Source of the DNA: Dolomedes plantarius
Lineage: Eukaryota; Arthropoda; Arachnida; Araneae; Dolomedidae
DNA: 64,000 nucleotides
NCBI GenBank assembly: GCA_907164885.2
Contig: OU015495.1
Coordinates: forward strand, 586,230-650,229
Direction: 5' to 3'
The translations under genes and the position numbers were made by a program. The notes under the pieces are model-generated. The model ran no database searches and was not told the DNA's origin. It saw only the letters and a list, made by a program, of their open reading frames with translations. Positions 32,795 through 44,739 of this stretch are shown here, in pieces. The first letter of the stretch is position 1, and each line of letters begins with the position of its first letter.

Positions 32795-33236
32795 GAAAAT
32801 AATTACAAGATTAAAAGACTTTTTATATACCATGTTTTTTAATTTTCTGTTGAATCATATAAACTTGACAATTCTATGTATTAACTAGCTGATTTTAAAA
32901 TTTTTTTGATGAATTATCCGATCAACTTGAAAGAAAATGAAGTTAATTGGAAGTAAACATGCATTTGACTTGTTTGACTTGTTGTATTTCACTAGTTCCC
33001 TTTCCGGCCAATAGATGGCTGCAACAGTCTACAAAACAAAATTAACTGAAAATAAGTGAAAATTAATTTAATTCTCCTTAAAGATAGCTAAAAGTATTTA
33101 AAAAATGCATTATCATCGTGTTCTGAGCTATTCTAAAAGTTTCAAATGTCTAGCTAGTCGGGAAGTTAGTTAGAAATCGATTGCAAGATTTGTACTAGAC
33201 AAACACACAAGAAAGCAAGTTATTAAAAACATGGTA
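32795..33236 (-). repeat. Dispersed repeat family, copy 3 (reverse)
   Basis: Reverse orientation; ends taccatgttttttaatt and attaaaaacatggta, with the AT-rich tail on the left. The inside contains gtctagctagtcgggaagtt as in the other copies. It is absent from the paralogous position in unit A. Confidence 0.65.
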
Positions 33237-33335
33237 ATAATGAGCATTTTTTCAGCACTTTCGCAATTTTAACATCTACCTAAGTTTATTTTGACTGAAA
33301 TTTGATTCAGTTTAGAATATAACTTACAATATTAA

Positions 33336-34181
33336 GGCCCGCCGCAAATTGAACCCAGCACACGGACAGGTCCCGCCTTCCACGTGCGTGGGCTGGGTCG
33401 AGGCACTGCAAATTTAGCCCTGCACATGCATCCACGCCGGCCTAGTACGATGACTTCGGAGGTTGAACATCTCATGGATTTGGGATCGGAATCAGAGAAT
33501 GAAGAACTAATATTATTGTATTCTATAGTTACGAGGCGGGAAAGTAAAAGAAATGCATATTTAGCAGGCAGAAATAACCATGGGGAGTTTAAACTGTCAT
33601 ACATATATGTATCAATAATTTTTAAATTATTAATAAATACTTTTGTACCATAGTTTAATGTACAAAACAAACTAATGTTGACATACCTTAAAAAGTAATA
33701 AACCATAGATTCATTCAAAGAATATGTAACTTTGTTATCTAGTATAAATCATTTTTATACTAGATAAACAATGCAATTAAATAAAATCCAAATTGAAATT
33801 GGTATAATTTGACCAAATCGGATTATAACTTTAGAAAATTAATATTTCTGGAAGCTATTTTAAGTATGTGTCAATAATTTTAAAAATGCAAGATTATATA
33901 TAATTCTAAAATGTGTTCGGTATTTACTACAATTTGTATATAAAAACGACAAATAATAAAAATCTATATAACATAATGTTAGATAGCTGCTTTGTAAACA
34001 AGATCACGATGCTCCGAACGTTTTTCCAGCCAGGGGGCGTTGCTATGATCACAGACCTTCCCACACGTGGGTCAAGGCTGCGTGGGCTGGGCTCAATTTG
34101 TGGTGCCTCGGTCAAAACTATGTTTCACAGATTCCCCCACGCGTGGACTGTGCGTGGGCTTGGTTCAATTTGCGGCGGGCC
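33336..34181 (+). mobile_element. PIF/Harbinger derivative with transposase N-terminal remnant
   Basis: 846 bp with inverted ends ggcccgccgcaaattgaacc and ggttcaatttgcggcgggcc (one mismatch), and further inverted cacgcgtggg-type motifs behind them. Unit A has an uninterrupted sequence at this place (near 12660). A frame at 33441-33653 (MTSEVEHLMDLGSESENEEL and the following RRESKRN ... HGEF) resembles the short acidic-then-basic start of Harbinger transposases. The catalytic part is missing, so this is an internal-deletion derivative. Confidence 0.65.
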
Positions 34182-34726
34182 ATAGACTGATCCAAAATTG
34201 TTTCATTTTTACATATTTTCATCTACTTAACAATGGAGTGTTTTCTGTTGAAATAAAATGCCCATTTAATCCTTTATTTTTTAATCCTTGTTTAAATCGT
34301 ATTATTTTCTTCTCAAAAGCTTTGTATAACCAACAGCTGTGTCACTGAGCTTTTTTTTCCCCGCCAAACTTAAAAATTAACGATGTTTGGAATCTCCAGT
34401 TCACGCACGGATCATTTTTGTTGAATGGTTCCCTGAAATTTATTTTTAACGTTGAGAACTTTGTCAAAAATATGTCACTAAAATCTAGCCAAGTCAAGAT
34501 GTTATCATTTCATACTAAAGCATATTATATAACTTATTATGCACAGTGAAACCCCCTGCAACACGAGAGCAGGTAACATCTTACCATGATTTTAAAACGG
34601 TATTGTAGATTTGACATAAATTTTGTTTAAAAAATATCATTTTTATAATTATTTATAACTGAGTCGAATTAAACTGGCAATAAAATTTGAAAATTATCAG
34701 TTGTTAAATTTAGACAAAAAAACCTT

Positions 34727-35145
34727 TTACCATGTTTTTATTAACTCACTTTCTTGTTTATGTGTGTGTTTGTCCAGTACAAATCTTGCAATCGATTTTC
34801 AACTAACTTCCCGACTAGCTAGACATTTGAAAGTTTTAGAATAGCTCAGAACACGATGACAATCCATTATTTTAGTACTTTTAGCCATCTTTAAGCAGAT
34901 TTGAATTTCTTTTTAGTAAATTTTGTATTGTAGACTGGTGCAGCCATCTATCGTCCGGGACGGGAACGAAAAGTTAAACGCAAGTTAACTTCCAATTAAC
35001 TTCATTTTCTTAGAAGTTGATGGGATAATTCATCAAAAAATTTTAAAATAGTATTTATTAATACATAGAATTGTCAAGTTTATATGATTCAACAGAAAAT
35101 TTAAAAACATGGTATATAAAAAGTTCTTTTTATCTTGTAATTATT
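34727..35145 (+). repeat. Dispersed repeat family, copy 4
   Basis: The best-preserved copy: opens ttaccatgtttttattaact and closes ttaaaaacatggta with the tail ataaaaagttctttttatct. Also contains gttttgtattgtagactggt and the gttaacttccaattaacttc segment. Confidence 0.65.
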
Positions 35146-36011
35146 ATCTTATTTTAATATAAAATATTAAGGTCAATATCGTTACGAAACATGACACAAG
35201 AAAAAAAAAATGTTGCATCATAATGGATAACCAGTTGGTACCCGTCAAAACATGACGGATAGATAGTAAATAAATGTATTATTTGTGTAAATGCACTATT
35301 ACACAAATAATACTTGAAGTTCTCTGTAAGGTGTCAAGTGTATTATTAATTCACTGTAAAGAACAACTTCTTTAAATAATTTTATTTATGAGAGAGAGAA
35401 AACGAAAGACAATAGATTTTCACAATGAACAATTCACCTTTTTTTTGTAGTTCCAAATATTTTCAGTTGCCACTTGGACAAAAAAAAATGAGAACGTGAA
35501 GAGATGAAGATGACGTCACTACAATTGTAAGGTATACATAAGATTCGATTCACAAGAATCGAACTTTTGAGTGAATGAATTAAAGAAGCTGATTGAGATA
35601 TGCTAATTTCGGCATACGCGCTTGGTATAAATACCATGCAGCTTGATTAATAAAATAAGGTTGAAAAAGGTTGTAAAGGTTGATAGATAAGCGAGAGGGA
35701 GCTACGAGGAAAGCAGCTCCAGGTGCTATCCTGCTCTAGTGCTTACGGGGGGCCAAAGTTTACGTGGCAGTACTGCTGGTTTGACTCTCTGCTGGTTTGT
35801 GAGTATTTGCAAATTGTATTTCTATTGAATGTTAATATATATTCCGTACAAGTAGTACGTATGCTTATTGCTGTAAAAGCAAATTCTCTATGTGCAACGA
35901 ATTCAATAAACATTATTTCATGTATAAACTGTGTTTGTATCAAATTCATTTAGAGTGCCACTTCAAATTATATACACCCAAGTCTGGGTAGAAGTGAGCT
36001 TTTCTCTACAG

Positions 36012-36023
36012 TGGCGCCCGAAA
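36012..36023 (+). promoter_or_regulatory. tRNA-Lys type primer-binding site
   Basis: tggcgcccgaa matches the 3' end complement of tRNA-Lys as used by many LTR elements, and lies one base after an LTR ending in ctaca. After 11 bases the match fails. Confidence 0.65.
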
Positions 36024-36597
36024 GTTTATATATACCCTCGTTGTTCTAGCTACATTTATAACGAACAACATATTTGAAGTTTGAACTTTATATACTGTGG
36101 TTTACTCTGATATTGATAAAACTAAATTGTGAAAGTATCTTGTTATTATACTTATATACTATTTGAAAATGAGTGTTGCAGAACAAAACCCCGCTGGAAA
36201 TTTTCCTCGGGTAATTATGGTTCAGCAATTTGCGCCATTCGAAACCACCTTCAATGGCGGCCCCTCAAACCAATTCCTAAAGAAAACGGAGCATTACTTT
36301 CAGCAACAATGCACCCCAGAGGGGGATGAACTTAAAATTGCTCTAGCCTCTTTAAGAAGTAATGCATTTCAGTGGTACACGTGTATGCAAAGCAGTAATC
36401 TGATTTTTGACTATTCGTCATTCAATCAACAGTTTCTTCGCGTTTTTCCAAAGAACTTTAATCAAAGTCAAATTGAAGCGTAAATTTATTCGCTAAGGCA
36501 ACGTGAAGGTCATTCTGCGTTAGATTTTGCTATGGAAAAGATTTCTAAGTGTGAGGAATATCCAGCAGGGGTGACGGAAGCGGTAATCTTAAAAATA

Positions 36598-37816
36598 CAC
36601 TAAAGTGCCACTGAATTAGAGATACCTACCTAGTAATGAGTTGGGCCTCCTCTGGCCTTGATAACGGCTGCCACACGACGAGGCATAGATTCAACAAGTT
36701 TCTGGAAACGTTCCACGGGAATGGCTTGCCAAATATTGGCTAAAGCTGTCCATAATTCAGTAAGGTTCTTTGGTGCTGTGTGATGGTCTTTCACGCCTTG
36801 TTCCAAAACATCCCAAAGATGCTCAATAGGATTTAAGTATGGGCTTCTAGGTGGCCAATTCATGACAGAAAAGTCACAGGAATGCTCATCCAACCAGCCA
36901 GTAGACAACCGAGACTTGTGAGAGGTACAGTTGTCTTGCTGGAAAACTCCATTACCGTGCGGATAACATAACAGCATTAACGGATGGAGGTGATCACCCA
37001 GCAACTCTACGTACCGAATTGCGTTGAGGGAGGTTGGTACACGCACCAAAGATCCCAAACTGTGTCACGAAAAAACACCCCAGAAAATGATTGAGCCATC
37101 ATGCCCTTGTACAGTTCCAGAAAGGCATGCAGGATCCATGGCTTCATGAGCCTGACGCCATATTCTCAGCCTCCCGTCGGCGTTAAGTAGTCGGAATCGA
37201 GACTCATCACTCCATGCTACTCGTTTCCAGTCCTCTACACTCCAGTCTGTGTGCTTTCTTGCCCAGGCAAGACGTGCAGCCCGATGGCGAGTATAGAGCA
37301 ATGGTACTCTCGTAGGTCGACGGCTCCCGAAACCCATACGGTGAAGCGAGCGTTGCACAGTCCGTTTACTGACTGTACGACTGGTACCGTCATTAAACAG
37401 GGTGGTAATTTGAGCTAATGTTTGGCTTCGCTGGTTACGTACAATACGCCTGAGCCATCTCTCACCACGCACTGCCAAGGCTAATTGTCCTTTGCAGTTT
37501 GCCCGATCGCTAGTTTTTTTTCCACCATCCATGTATTCTTGGTATACTCTTGACACTGTCGACCTTGAAAATCCTAGCTGTCTAACGATTTCGGAAATTG
37601 AATGCCCATGCGTCGCTGACCTACGATTTGTCCGCGATCGAACGCGTCTAAATCAGGCAGTTTACCCATACTGGCAATTCCAACAACTAATTCAGAAAAA
37701 TCACAGTGCGCGCTATCTATGCAGTTACCACAGCACCCTCACTTGCGCATACATGATGCGCAGCGCTACACAATTTGCATAGGCTTTGCTATCCCTAATT
37801 CAGTGGCACTTCAGTG
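36598..37816 (-). mobile_element. Tc1-like transposon, DD36E type
   Basis: 1219 bp with inverted ends (cactaaagtgccactgaatt / aattcagtggcacttcagtg) and TA on both sides (36596-36597, 37817-37818). It is inserted in a Gypsy gag and encodes a minus-strand transposase. Confidence 0.88.
36630..37669 (-). pseudogene. DD36E Tc1-like transposase, two lesions
   Basis: Starts MGKLPDLDAFDRGQIVGQRR. A one-base frameshift near 37605 then separates the first helix from SRVYQEYMDGGKKTSDRA. Catalytic residues are WSDESRF, QQDNCTSHKS and SPYLNPIEHLW, with 36 residues between the second Asp and Glu. An in-frame TGA at 37065-37067 stands where relatives have Trp (GVFS-W-HSLG). It ends RRVAAVIKARGGPTHY. The 36-residue spacing fits the animal DD36E (Incomer) family of Tc1/mariner elements. 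Confidence 0.85.
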
Positions 37817-38290
37817 TAGTTTTCGAACGTTTGAAGCCAAGTGTTCAAGATTTTTTAGACAATCAGAATATTACAAGCAAGGTTACCCTCCTTCAAGCTT
37901 TAGCTAAAAATGACAATAGGTATTTCTTAGCTACCCCTGACCCTCACTCAGGTATAAGAAGTTTCCCCCCCCCCAGCCAAACTTTTTCGCGAGTTTCAAA
38001 TCGACATCGTGGACGGCATGATTGTAAAGCCCAACGTTATAGCCCAACGATTTTTTTTCCATTAATTTGAAATAAAATTTCAAATTGACCCTCTGCTTCA
38101 TGACGTTATGCACTAGAAACTGTTACGTAAGAGATACCACATGGCAAACACCTACAGAGAAATTCTGAAAAAGAAGAACAAAATTTTCGTAAGACAGGGA
38201 AGAACGCAATGTTCATGTGTCTGCGTGTCGGGCAGTTTTTAATTTTCGAAAGGAGGGTGATTCACCTTACTTATCTAGTCTCACCTTGTA

Positions 38291-39594
38291 CAGAGGCTGT
38301 TCACACATTTTTTAGACGATGTATATTGTATTCACAAAACTAAATTGCATAAAATTCTTGTGTTTTAAATGTTCTATTTGTCATCCCTTATTCTGAACTA
38401 TCTTTCGACACCGCAATTTCCAGGATAATAATGCCTTATGAAGTGTCAGAAGAGGTATTCTATCCCATTCTTCCTGAACAACTTTCCAGAGTCCTGTAAG
38501 GGTTTTGGGACGACGTTTGGATAATGCAGACTTTAAAAGTCCGAAAGCACAAAAATCCATAGGTGATACATCGGGAGATTTAGTAGGGATATCAGTGAAG
38601 GGTATGGCCTTGATACCAGTTTTTTGTTCCATTTCTTTTAGAAAATTTACAGTGGATTTTGATGTGTGACTGCTAGCTTTGTCCTGATGGAGTTTCACAG
38701 ATTGATGGCACTGTGGGAAAAGCGATGGTATTTCATTCAGAAAAATTGGTGATAAAATATGTTCCTTATAATATTTGGAGTTAATCTTGACATTTTTTTC
38801 CACTCTCTTTATTTTTAACTTGACATTATAAGAAAATCCAGCAACAATCATGAATCCCTTAGAAAAACTTTCTTTCGATTCTTTGAACCATGTACTTAAA
38901 TATTTTTTCTCCCCTTTTATGATAATAAATGGCTCTTTTTTTGTTGGAATCATTTAAACACACCCATGATTCATCTATTGTGACAATTGTTTTCCATTTT
39001 TCTTTGGATCAGTGTTTCTCATATAGAATTCTGCAGCGTGTGCTGCCTTCAGCGATATGATTTGGAAGAAGACGATGCACATTGCGTTTTTTTCGCTTTC
39101 TTAAGATTTAAATCAACGTTTATCGTTTTTTTTACAGTGGACACCAAGCATTTTAATGATTTTGCAACTGTCCTTTGACTAGGGGGATTTTCTTTTAACA
39201 TTAAACAACGTACCATTGCAATAGTCGAAGATGTCCGTTTTTTCCTTCGATACTTGTTTGGAATTTTTGTCCCACTTGAGGCTCCAATTTGACGTTTTTT
39301 TCCTTTTTTGTTGACGATATTACCTATCGACGCTTTAGATATTACAAAACCATGACTCTCACATCGTTTTTGGATAACGGAGTATGCATATTTCCCTTCG
39401 GAAAGAGTATAAATGTAGCCTTCGAACCACTGCTTTGTTAAAAACGCCATTTTGAATAAAAACAAAACTTTCAAGCCGGATACAATAATTTTGACTTTTA
39501 AAAACATAGTACAATTGCAATTATTTCGTTTGCAGCAAACGATTTTTTATTACCGCTTACCAAAATCGTCTAAAAAATGTGCGAACAGCCTCTG
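38291..39594 (-). mobile_element. Tc1/mariner element, DD41D type, copy 1
   Basis: 1304 bp, ends cagaggctgttcacacattt and aaatgtgcgaacagcctctg, flanked by TA (38289-38290, 39595-39596). The uninterrupted target is seen in unit 0 (ctcaccttgtatatg at 4791-4805), which fixes the boundaries. Confidence 0.92.
38381..39450 (-). pseudogene. DD41D transposase, copy 1, frameshifted
   Basis: The N-terminal part begins MAFLTKQWFEGYIYTLSEGK and runs through SIGNIVNKKGKKRQIGA. The catalytic part follows in other frames: TIVTIDESWVCL (first Asp), LHQDKASSHTSKSTV (second Asp) and KSPDVSPMDFCAFGLLKSAL (third residue Asp). Forty-one residues lie between the second and third Asp. Two frameshifts (near 39075 and 38925) and a TGA near 39010 inactivate it. 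The DD41D spacing is that of the rosa/Visitor group. Confidence 0.85.
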
Positions 39595-40638
39595 TATATG
39601 TATGTGGGTGTGTGTGTGTATGTGTACACACAAATAGAAATGCTAAATCCTCCCATTTAAAAAATAACCCATAAAATTGACATTACATATCATCTTTTGA
39701 AAGACACCCGCTACAGATGTTATTGGCACATACTGTTGCGGGAATGTTCTCCCCCCCCCCACCCCGCAAAAAAACACCGCTCTAAAAACCATATATGACT
39801 AATTTAAATATTACAGATATTATGAGTACACGACCAAGATAACTGGTCACTTTTCAACTTTCTTTTTAATACAAGAGTTTCGCTTTTACCGTACAGCATG
39901 CGGCGACATGAATTATGTTAAAAGCAGCAAATGCTGCATTTTTCGACTGAAAAATGACCGATATCAAACCGAAAAGAACTTTTAGAATTTCCATAAAATC
40001 TGAATCCTGCGGAAGCCAGTAGAGAGAAAGTAAAATGTAATGTGAACGTCACATGTTTAAAATAAAAAAAGATATTCAGTCTTTTTCAAAACTTTTTCAT
40101 AAAACCGATGCAAAACTATGTCTTTAAAAAATTAGAATATAAAAGCCATTTTATCTTATAATGATCAATTTGTATCCAGAATTTCCCCTCTCAGCTTTTC
40201 GATCAAATTGCATCCTCAACATCTCAATTTTTTCTATGTTCTCCATGATTTTTTATAACATAAAGTGGCATAGAATAATTTTTGGAAATGTGTATTATAC
40301 AGTAAACATTCAGAAACAACCAACTACCTGAAACGTTCAGGCTTTTGTTTTTCTCACAGAAGTCAAGGGTTGGACGGCATCCGATGGGCTCTTACAATCG
40401 GTATCAGAATCTACGGGTTTAAATCCCGTGTTTAACATAGGTGTTTGTAGATATTCAGAATCGACTTCAAACTGCAGGTATCGACCTCTTTAAACTGTAG
40501 GTTTATGAGCAACGAACGAGAACCATATTATATTCTGCCACAGTCATTTAACTTAATTGCCATCAAACATAGCACTGATTAACGAAAATTACTAACACCT
40601 TTAAAATATTAACACTATAATGAACTTTCTTTCATAAG

Positions 40639-41078
40639 GAATTGGAAAAAGCTCTGGGCTATGGTACAGCCGGCCACCAAGAAGGTTTAGTTCATGAGGC
40701 CTTCAAGCAGTATTTGACTAAATCCGTGCCATGTGAAGACCCTTCGGCCTACAACCTCAATTTAGCGAATGCCATCCTCTTGGACAAACAGTTGGATCTT
40801 GTTTCATCCTACAAAAAGAAAGTACAAGAGTTGTATCAAGCAGAAGTTCGAGATGTAGACTTCGCAAAACATGCCTCCCAGATTACCACTGAAATCAGCA
40901 ACTGGGTCAAAGAGAAAACTAATAGCAAGATTGAGAAACTGTTGGATGATTTGGACGCTACCACAGTCCTTGTCCTCTTGAACACTGTCTACTTTAAAGG
41001 GACCTGGAATAAACAATTTGATTCCAGAAAGACAGCACCAAATATTTTCTACAATAATGGTCTAGAGTCTACAACCAA
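40639..41078 (+). pseudogene. Serpin exon 2, unit 2 (open, but gene broken elsewhere)
   Basis: 440 bp, the same length and phase as in unit A, with good acceptor (ttcataag) and donor (GTGAGT). It encodes ELEKALGYGTAGHQ to LLNTVYFKGTWNKQFD and ESTTK with no stop. It is much closer to the unit 0 exon than to unit A (for example LVSSYK and TNSKIE in both). The gene it belongs to lacks exon 1 and has a frameshift in exon 3, so the exon is listed as part of a pseudogene. A short truncated product cannot be excluded. Confidence 0.88.
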
Positions 41079-42224
41079 GTGAGTGTAATGTTCTTTTTAA
41101 CTATATTCATAAAAGTGGGGATTGTAAAATGGTACAATAAAATCATTTTAGCTTACAAAATAATGCAGTTGCAAGAAGATGGTTATTTCGAATGAATCTA
41201 TATTACCTTTTCCTGAAGTACATTTTATGTGAATATATAAAACAAATCCTGTTTAATATTTATGACATAAAAGATTCTTGCAAAACTATTAGTATTTTAT
41301 AACCGTATTGCGGTAAAATATAACTAAGTTTGTGATTTTTTTTTTCACGATCGGGGTTCATGTAATTTAAATTTTTATAGCCTTTTTCGAGGTCTAAATC
41401 TGTATTTCCAGAGTAAAGCCGCTATATCATGTGAATTTCATTAAATTTCGAATATACAGAACTGCTTTTAATCAAATTCAAATACATACTTGACGATCTT
41501 TTTCAATGCTATGAAGTATGAATTACTAATTGGTTATTTTCAGGGTCATCAGTAATCCTTATAATAGTTGCCGTGTTCTGTAGTCGACTCTGTCCGTAAC
41601 GCGTCCGGAGCGACCACCTCATATCCATCCATTTGGCATCCATTTTGTTTTATGAGTTAGGCTTAACAAGTTAAAAGTAAAGTTCAAAAAGATTATTTGC
41701 CAACTAAACCCAAATAATTGTAATTAAAACAACGTAATATCGACACAAATCAACTTTATTTCGATCAATTTTATTTCAAAATTATCTCTTCATTAGAGAA
41801 TTATCTCTTTTCCGCCACCTTTCGCGTTATCATAGTGTTACTCAGAACTTGAAAATGTAAACACAAGTGAGTCATTCATTCACCGTGATTCGTTAATTTA
41901 AGAAAAATTGAATCAGAATTTTTTTCACAGTAAAACAGGTTTTCATTATTTTAACCATATATAATATATATATTTTAATATATACTATATATTTTTTAAT
42001 ACATAATATATAATATATATTACAATACAGTATTACAATTTAATATTACAATAATGTCGAATTTAGTTGCAAACTTGACGCATGCGCAGTGATATGTTCC
42101 AAACTGTACGTCACAAAAGTTGCTGTAATAATAAGCTAGCCGGTTCAAAAGGCCAAATCTGCAGTATACAGATTTTTTGCATTTACAACACATGGAATTC
42201 TATATATTCCACATCTAATACGTG

Positions 42225-42680
42225 TTTGGTAACGATTCAATAAGTTTGTATGATTTTTAATCAGAATTTCTTTAGTTTATATATATTATTTTGCTTAATA
42301 TATATTTATACATATATATATATATATTTAACAATATATAATATATGTACATTAAATTGAAATACACATGCAAAAATTTTTTGCACATGAATAATTTGTA
42401 TGATATTTTAATCTGATTTTCTTTATATATTTTACTTTTGCTTAATATATTTATACATAGCCTATTTATACATATATATAGCATAATATATAATATATGT
42501 ACATTAAATTGAAATACACATGCAAAAATTATTTGCACGTGAATAATTTGCATGATATTTTAATCTGATTTTATTTATATATTTTATTTTTGTTTAATAT
42601 ATTTATACATAGCCTATTTATACATATATATAGCACAATACATGATTATATAAAATATTTATATTACATTGAAATAGATT
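42225..42680 (+). repeat. 152-bp tandem repeat, about 2.7 copies
   Basis: acattaaattgaaatacaca recurs at 42349 and 42501, and a diverged third start lies near 42660. The unit also includes tatttatacatagcctattt. Confidence 0.75.
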
Positions 42681-42875
42681 GAATTAGCAGTATTGTTTCT
42701 AAATATCTGGCTGCATTAGTTAGACTGTACAAGTCGGATTTTAAAATCAGCTGCAAGCATGCTTTTTTTTCCAAGAACGTTTTTTTAAATTATAAACTTC
42801 AATATTTTTTAAAAAAAACCTCACTGTAATAATTTTTAGTAAAGCATTCTATTGCGATGATAGTGTATCTTTTAA

Positions 42876-43698
42876 GGTGACTGCCTACGTTGAAAATGTC
42901 ATTTTTTGACTATTTTGGTCAATTTTATTTTTTCCAGGAATCGTGCAATTCAATCTTTTCTCTTTTCAAAACCATTTTGATTTTCATTCTACATCAATTA
43001 GAAGCAGAGTTATAGCTATTTTAAAAAATGTCTGCTACAAAATTGAAGTGGTAAACAACTTGAACTGAGTTTTTCTCAGAATTATGTTTTTAGCACAAAT
43101 CTTTACCGTTATCATGATATTTCACACAATAATACATATAAATTTTCGGGAAATGTTTTAGATGCTATTGTTAATGAAATGACACTCAATAACTGATGCA
43201 TAATAATAAATAGTTAAATAGTTTTTGTTTGGGCAGCAGCATACGCCGAAATTTTTAAAAGGGGGGGGGGTTACTATGAAAAAGTAGTTTTGAGCAATCA
43301 GTGCAGAGCTTGAACCTATTGAAGTAATATATGTAATCAGAAAAAATGGGGGGGGGGTTAACCCCCATCAACCCCTCCCCTGCATACGCCACTGTGTTTG
43401 GGGCTGTTTTTATAAGGAGAGGAATGATGAATCGGGGAAATTTTCATATTGCAACATTTTTGCATTTTAAAATTTCTCTTAGATTGTGGGTCATTTAAGA
43501 TAACTGTCATATGTGTCGCATTTTAGCTAATTTTCATTGAAAATTACTTCAAATTGACCAATTTATAAAAATGTATGGTATTTACTGGCAAGTTTTTGTT
43601 TATTTTTTAATTTTCAAGTGCTATTTCACCATAAAAAACAAAAAAATCTTTAAAAAATGATTTTTAAAAAAAATTGGCTCCAAATGTAGGCAGTCACC
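42876..43698. mobile_element. TTAA-flanked MITE nested in the Helitron
   Basis: 823 bp with inverted ends ggtgactgcctac and gtaggcagtcacc, flanked by TTAA on both sides (42872-42875, 43699-43702). A TTAA target is typical of piggyBac-type transposition. There is no transposase. A shorter G-run/C-run segment at about 43239-43395 seems to be inserted within it, flanked by gtttggg. Confidence 0.7.
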
Positions 43699-44008
43699 TT
43701 AAAACAATATTTCAGGTGATTATAAGGGGACATTTTATTATTTTGTTTTGTGCCACTTTCTCGAATTATATTACTTTATTTTTCAGATCTAATAAAAAAA
43801 GTATTAAAAAATTTCACCTTCAAATTAGAAAACAATTTAAAATTAACAAATCAGACAGCAAACATTCAAGTAAATTTAAATGTTCTAAATTGCAACACAT
43901 CAGGTTGCAAAACAGTAATATTCTGTAAAAATTTCTTATATTTTAATAAGGTTATGAATCTTTTTTTTATTGGAACTGTTCAATTACTTACCATCAAGTT
44001 TTGACAGG

Positions 44009-44434
44009 TACTATCTACGGTATGTACTGTATAGTAGTGTGCTTTTCAGAGCGAATACCTAACATAACGGCAAAATTTTCTTAAATTTTTAAAAGTCTGT
44101 AAATTTTCCAATACCTTTCACTTTTTTATAGCGTTTCAATTAAATTAATAACAAGTATTCATTTTATATATTCGGGACTTGAAAATGTAAACATGAAGTT
44201 AGTCATTCATTCATCACGTTTTTACATGTACTATCTACGGTATGTACTGTATAGTGGTGTGCTTTTCAGAGCGAATACCTAACATAACGGCAAAATTTTC
44301 TTAAATTTTTAAAAGTCTGTAATTTTCCGATACCTTTCACGTTTTCATAGCGTTTCAATTAAATTAATAACAAGTATTCATTTTATATATTCGGGACATG
44401 AAAATGTAAACATGAAGTTAGTCATTCATTCATC

Positions 44435-44437
<3 letters not shown>
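44009..44437 (+). repeat. 220-bp tandem duplication inside the Helitron
   Basis: ctatctacggtatgtactgt occurs at 44011 and 44231, and the units match to gtcattcattcatc. It lies directly behind a diverged Helitron 3' end (about 43945-44019). Confidence 0.8.

Positions 44438-44438
<1 letters not shown>

Positions 44439-44475
<37 letters not shown>
44439..44475. repeat. (TA)n microsatellite
   Basis: Short pure TA tract at the end of the 220-bp duplication. Confidence 0.9.
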
Positions 44476-44481
<6 letters not shown>

Positions 44482-44739
44482 TTTAACCATACTAGCCGCT
44501 GCGTGACCAGCATGGTCACTTTTAGTTTTAAATTTCCTTTTGCAAAACAACACAACTGAAAGTGACATATGTAAGGAATGTTACAGTTACCTGTCATCAT
44601 AAATATATGTTGTTAAGGGGTATTCTCTATTAAGCTGATTCTAAAACATCGTGATCAAAAAATGTGAATTTCCATTACCTTAGAACAGAGTTAAAGATAA
44701 GACTGAGAAAGCCCACATCAATGATTTTAAAAATTACAT

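Larger units (their letters stand above)
36169..37980 (+). pseudogene. Gypsy gag, interrupted by a DD36E transposon
   Basis: The frame from ATG 36169 (MSVAEQNPAGNF) contains a retrotransposon-gag-like region: FNGGPSNQFLKKTEHYF, ALASLRSNAFQWY and FNQQFLRVFP. An in-frame TAA at 36481-36483 breaks it, after which RQREGHSALDFA continues. The frame then resumes at 37817 beyond the inserted element (ERLKPSVQDFL). The downstream end degenerates around 37970. There is no protease or pol. Confidence 0.65.
35390..38049 (+). mobile_element. Gypsy-type LTR retrotransposon, 5' part only
   Basis: An LTR-like stretch to 36010 has a TATA box (tataaata at 35625) and AATAAA near 35906. It is followed by a primer-binding site and a gag frame. 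The element is cut off at about 38050, where the segment shared with unit 0 begins, and a DD36E transposon is inserted in gag. No second LTR is present and the left LTR boundary is uncertain. Confidence 0.6.

Noticed and set aside
35236..35265. Another Helitron 3' end (ccgtcaaaacatgacgg hairpin)
   Set aside because: The hairpin resembles the Helitron end, but no CTRR terminus follows in either orientation and no left end was found.
42272..42553. 93-aa minus-strand frame inside the Helitron
   Set aside because: It is produced by the 152-bp tandem repeat and has repetitive, low-complexity sequence.
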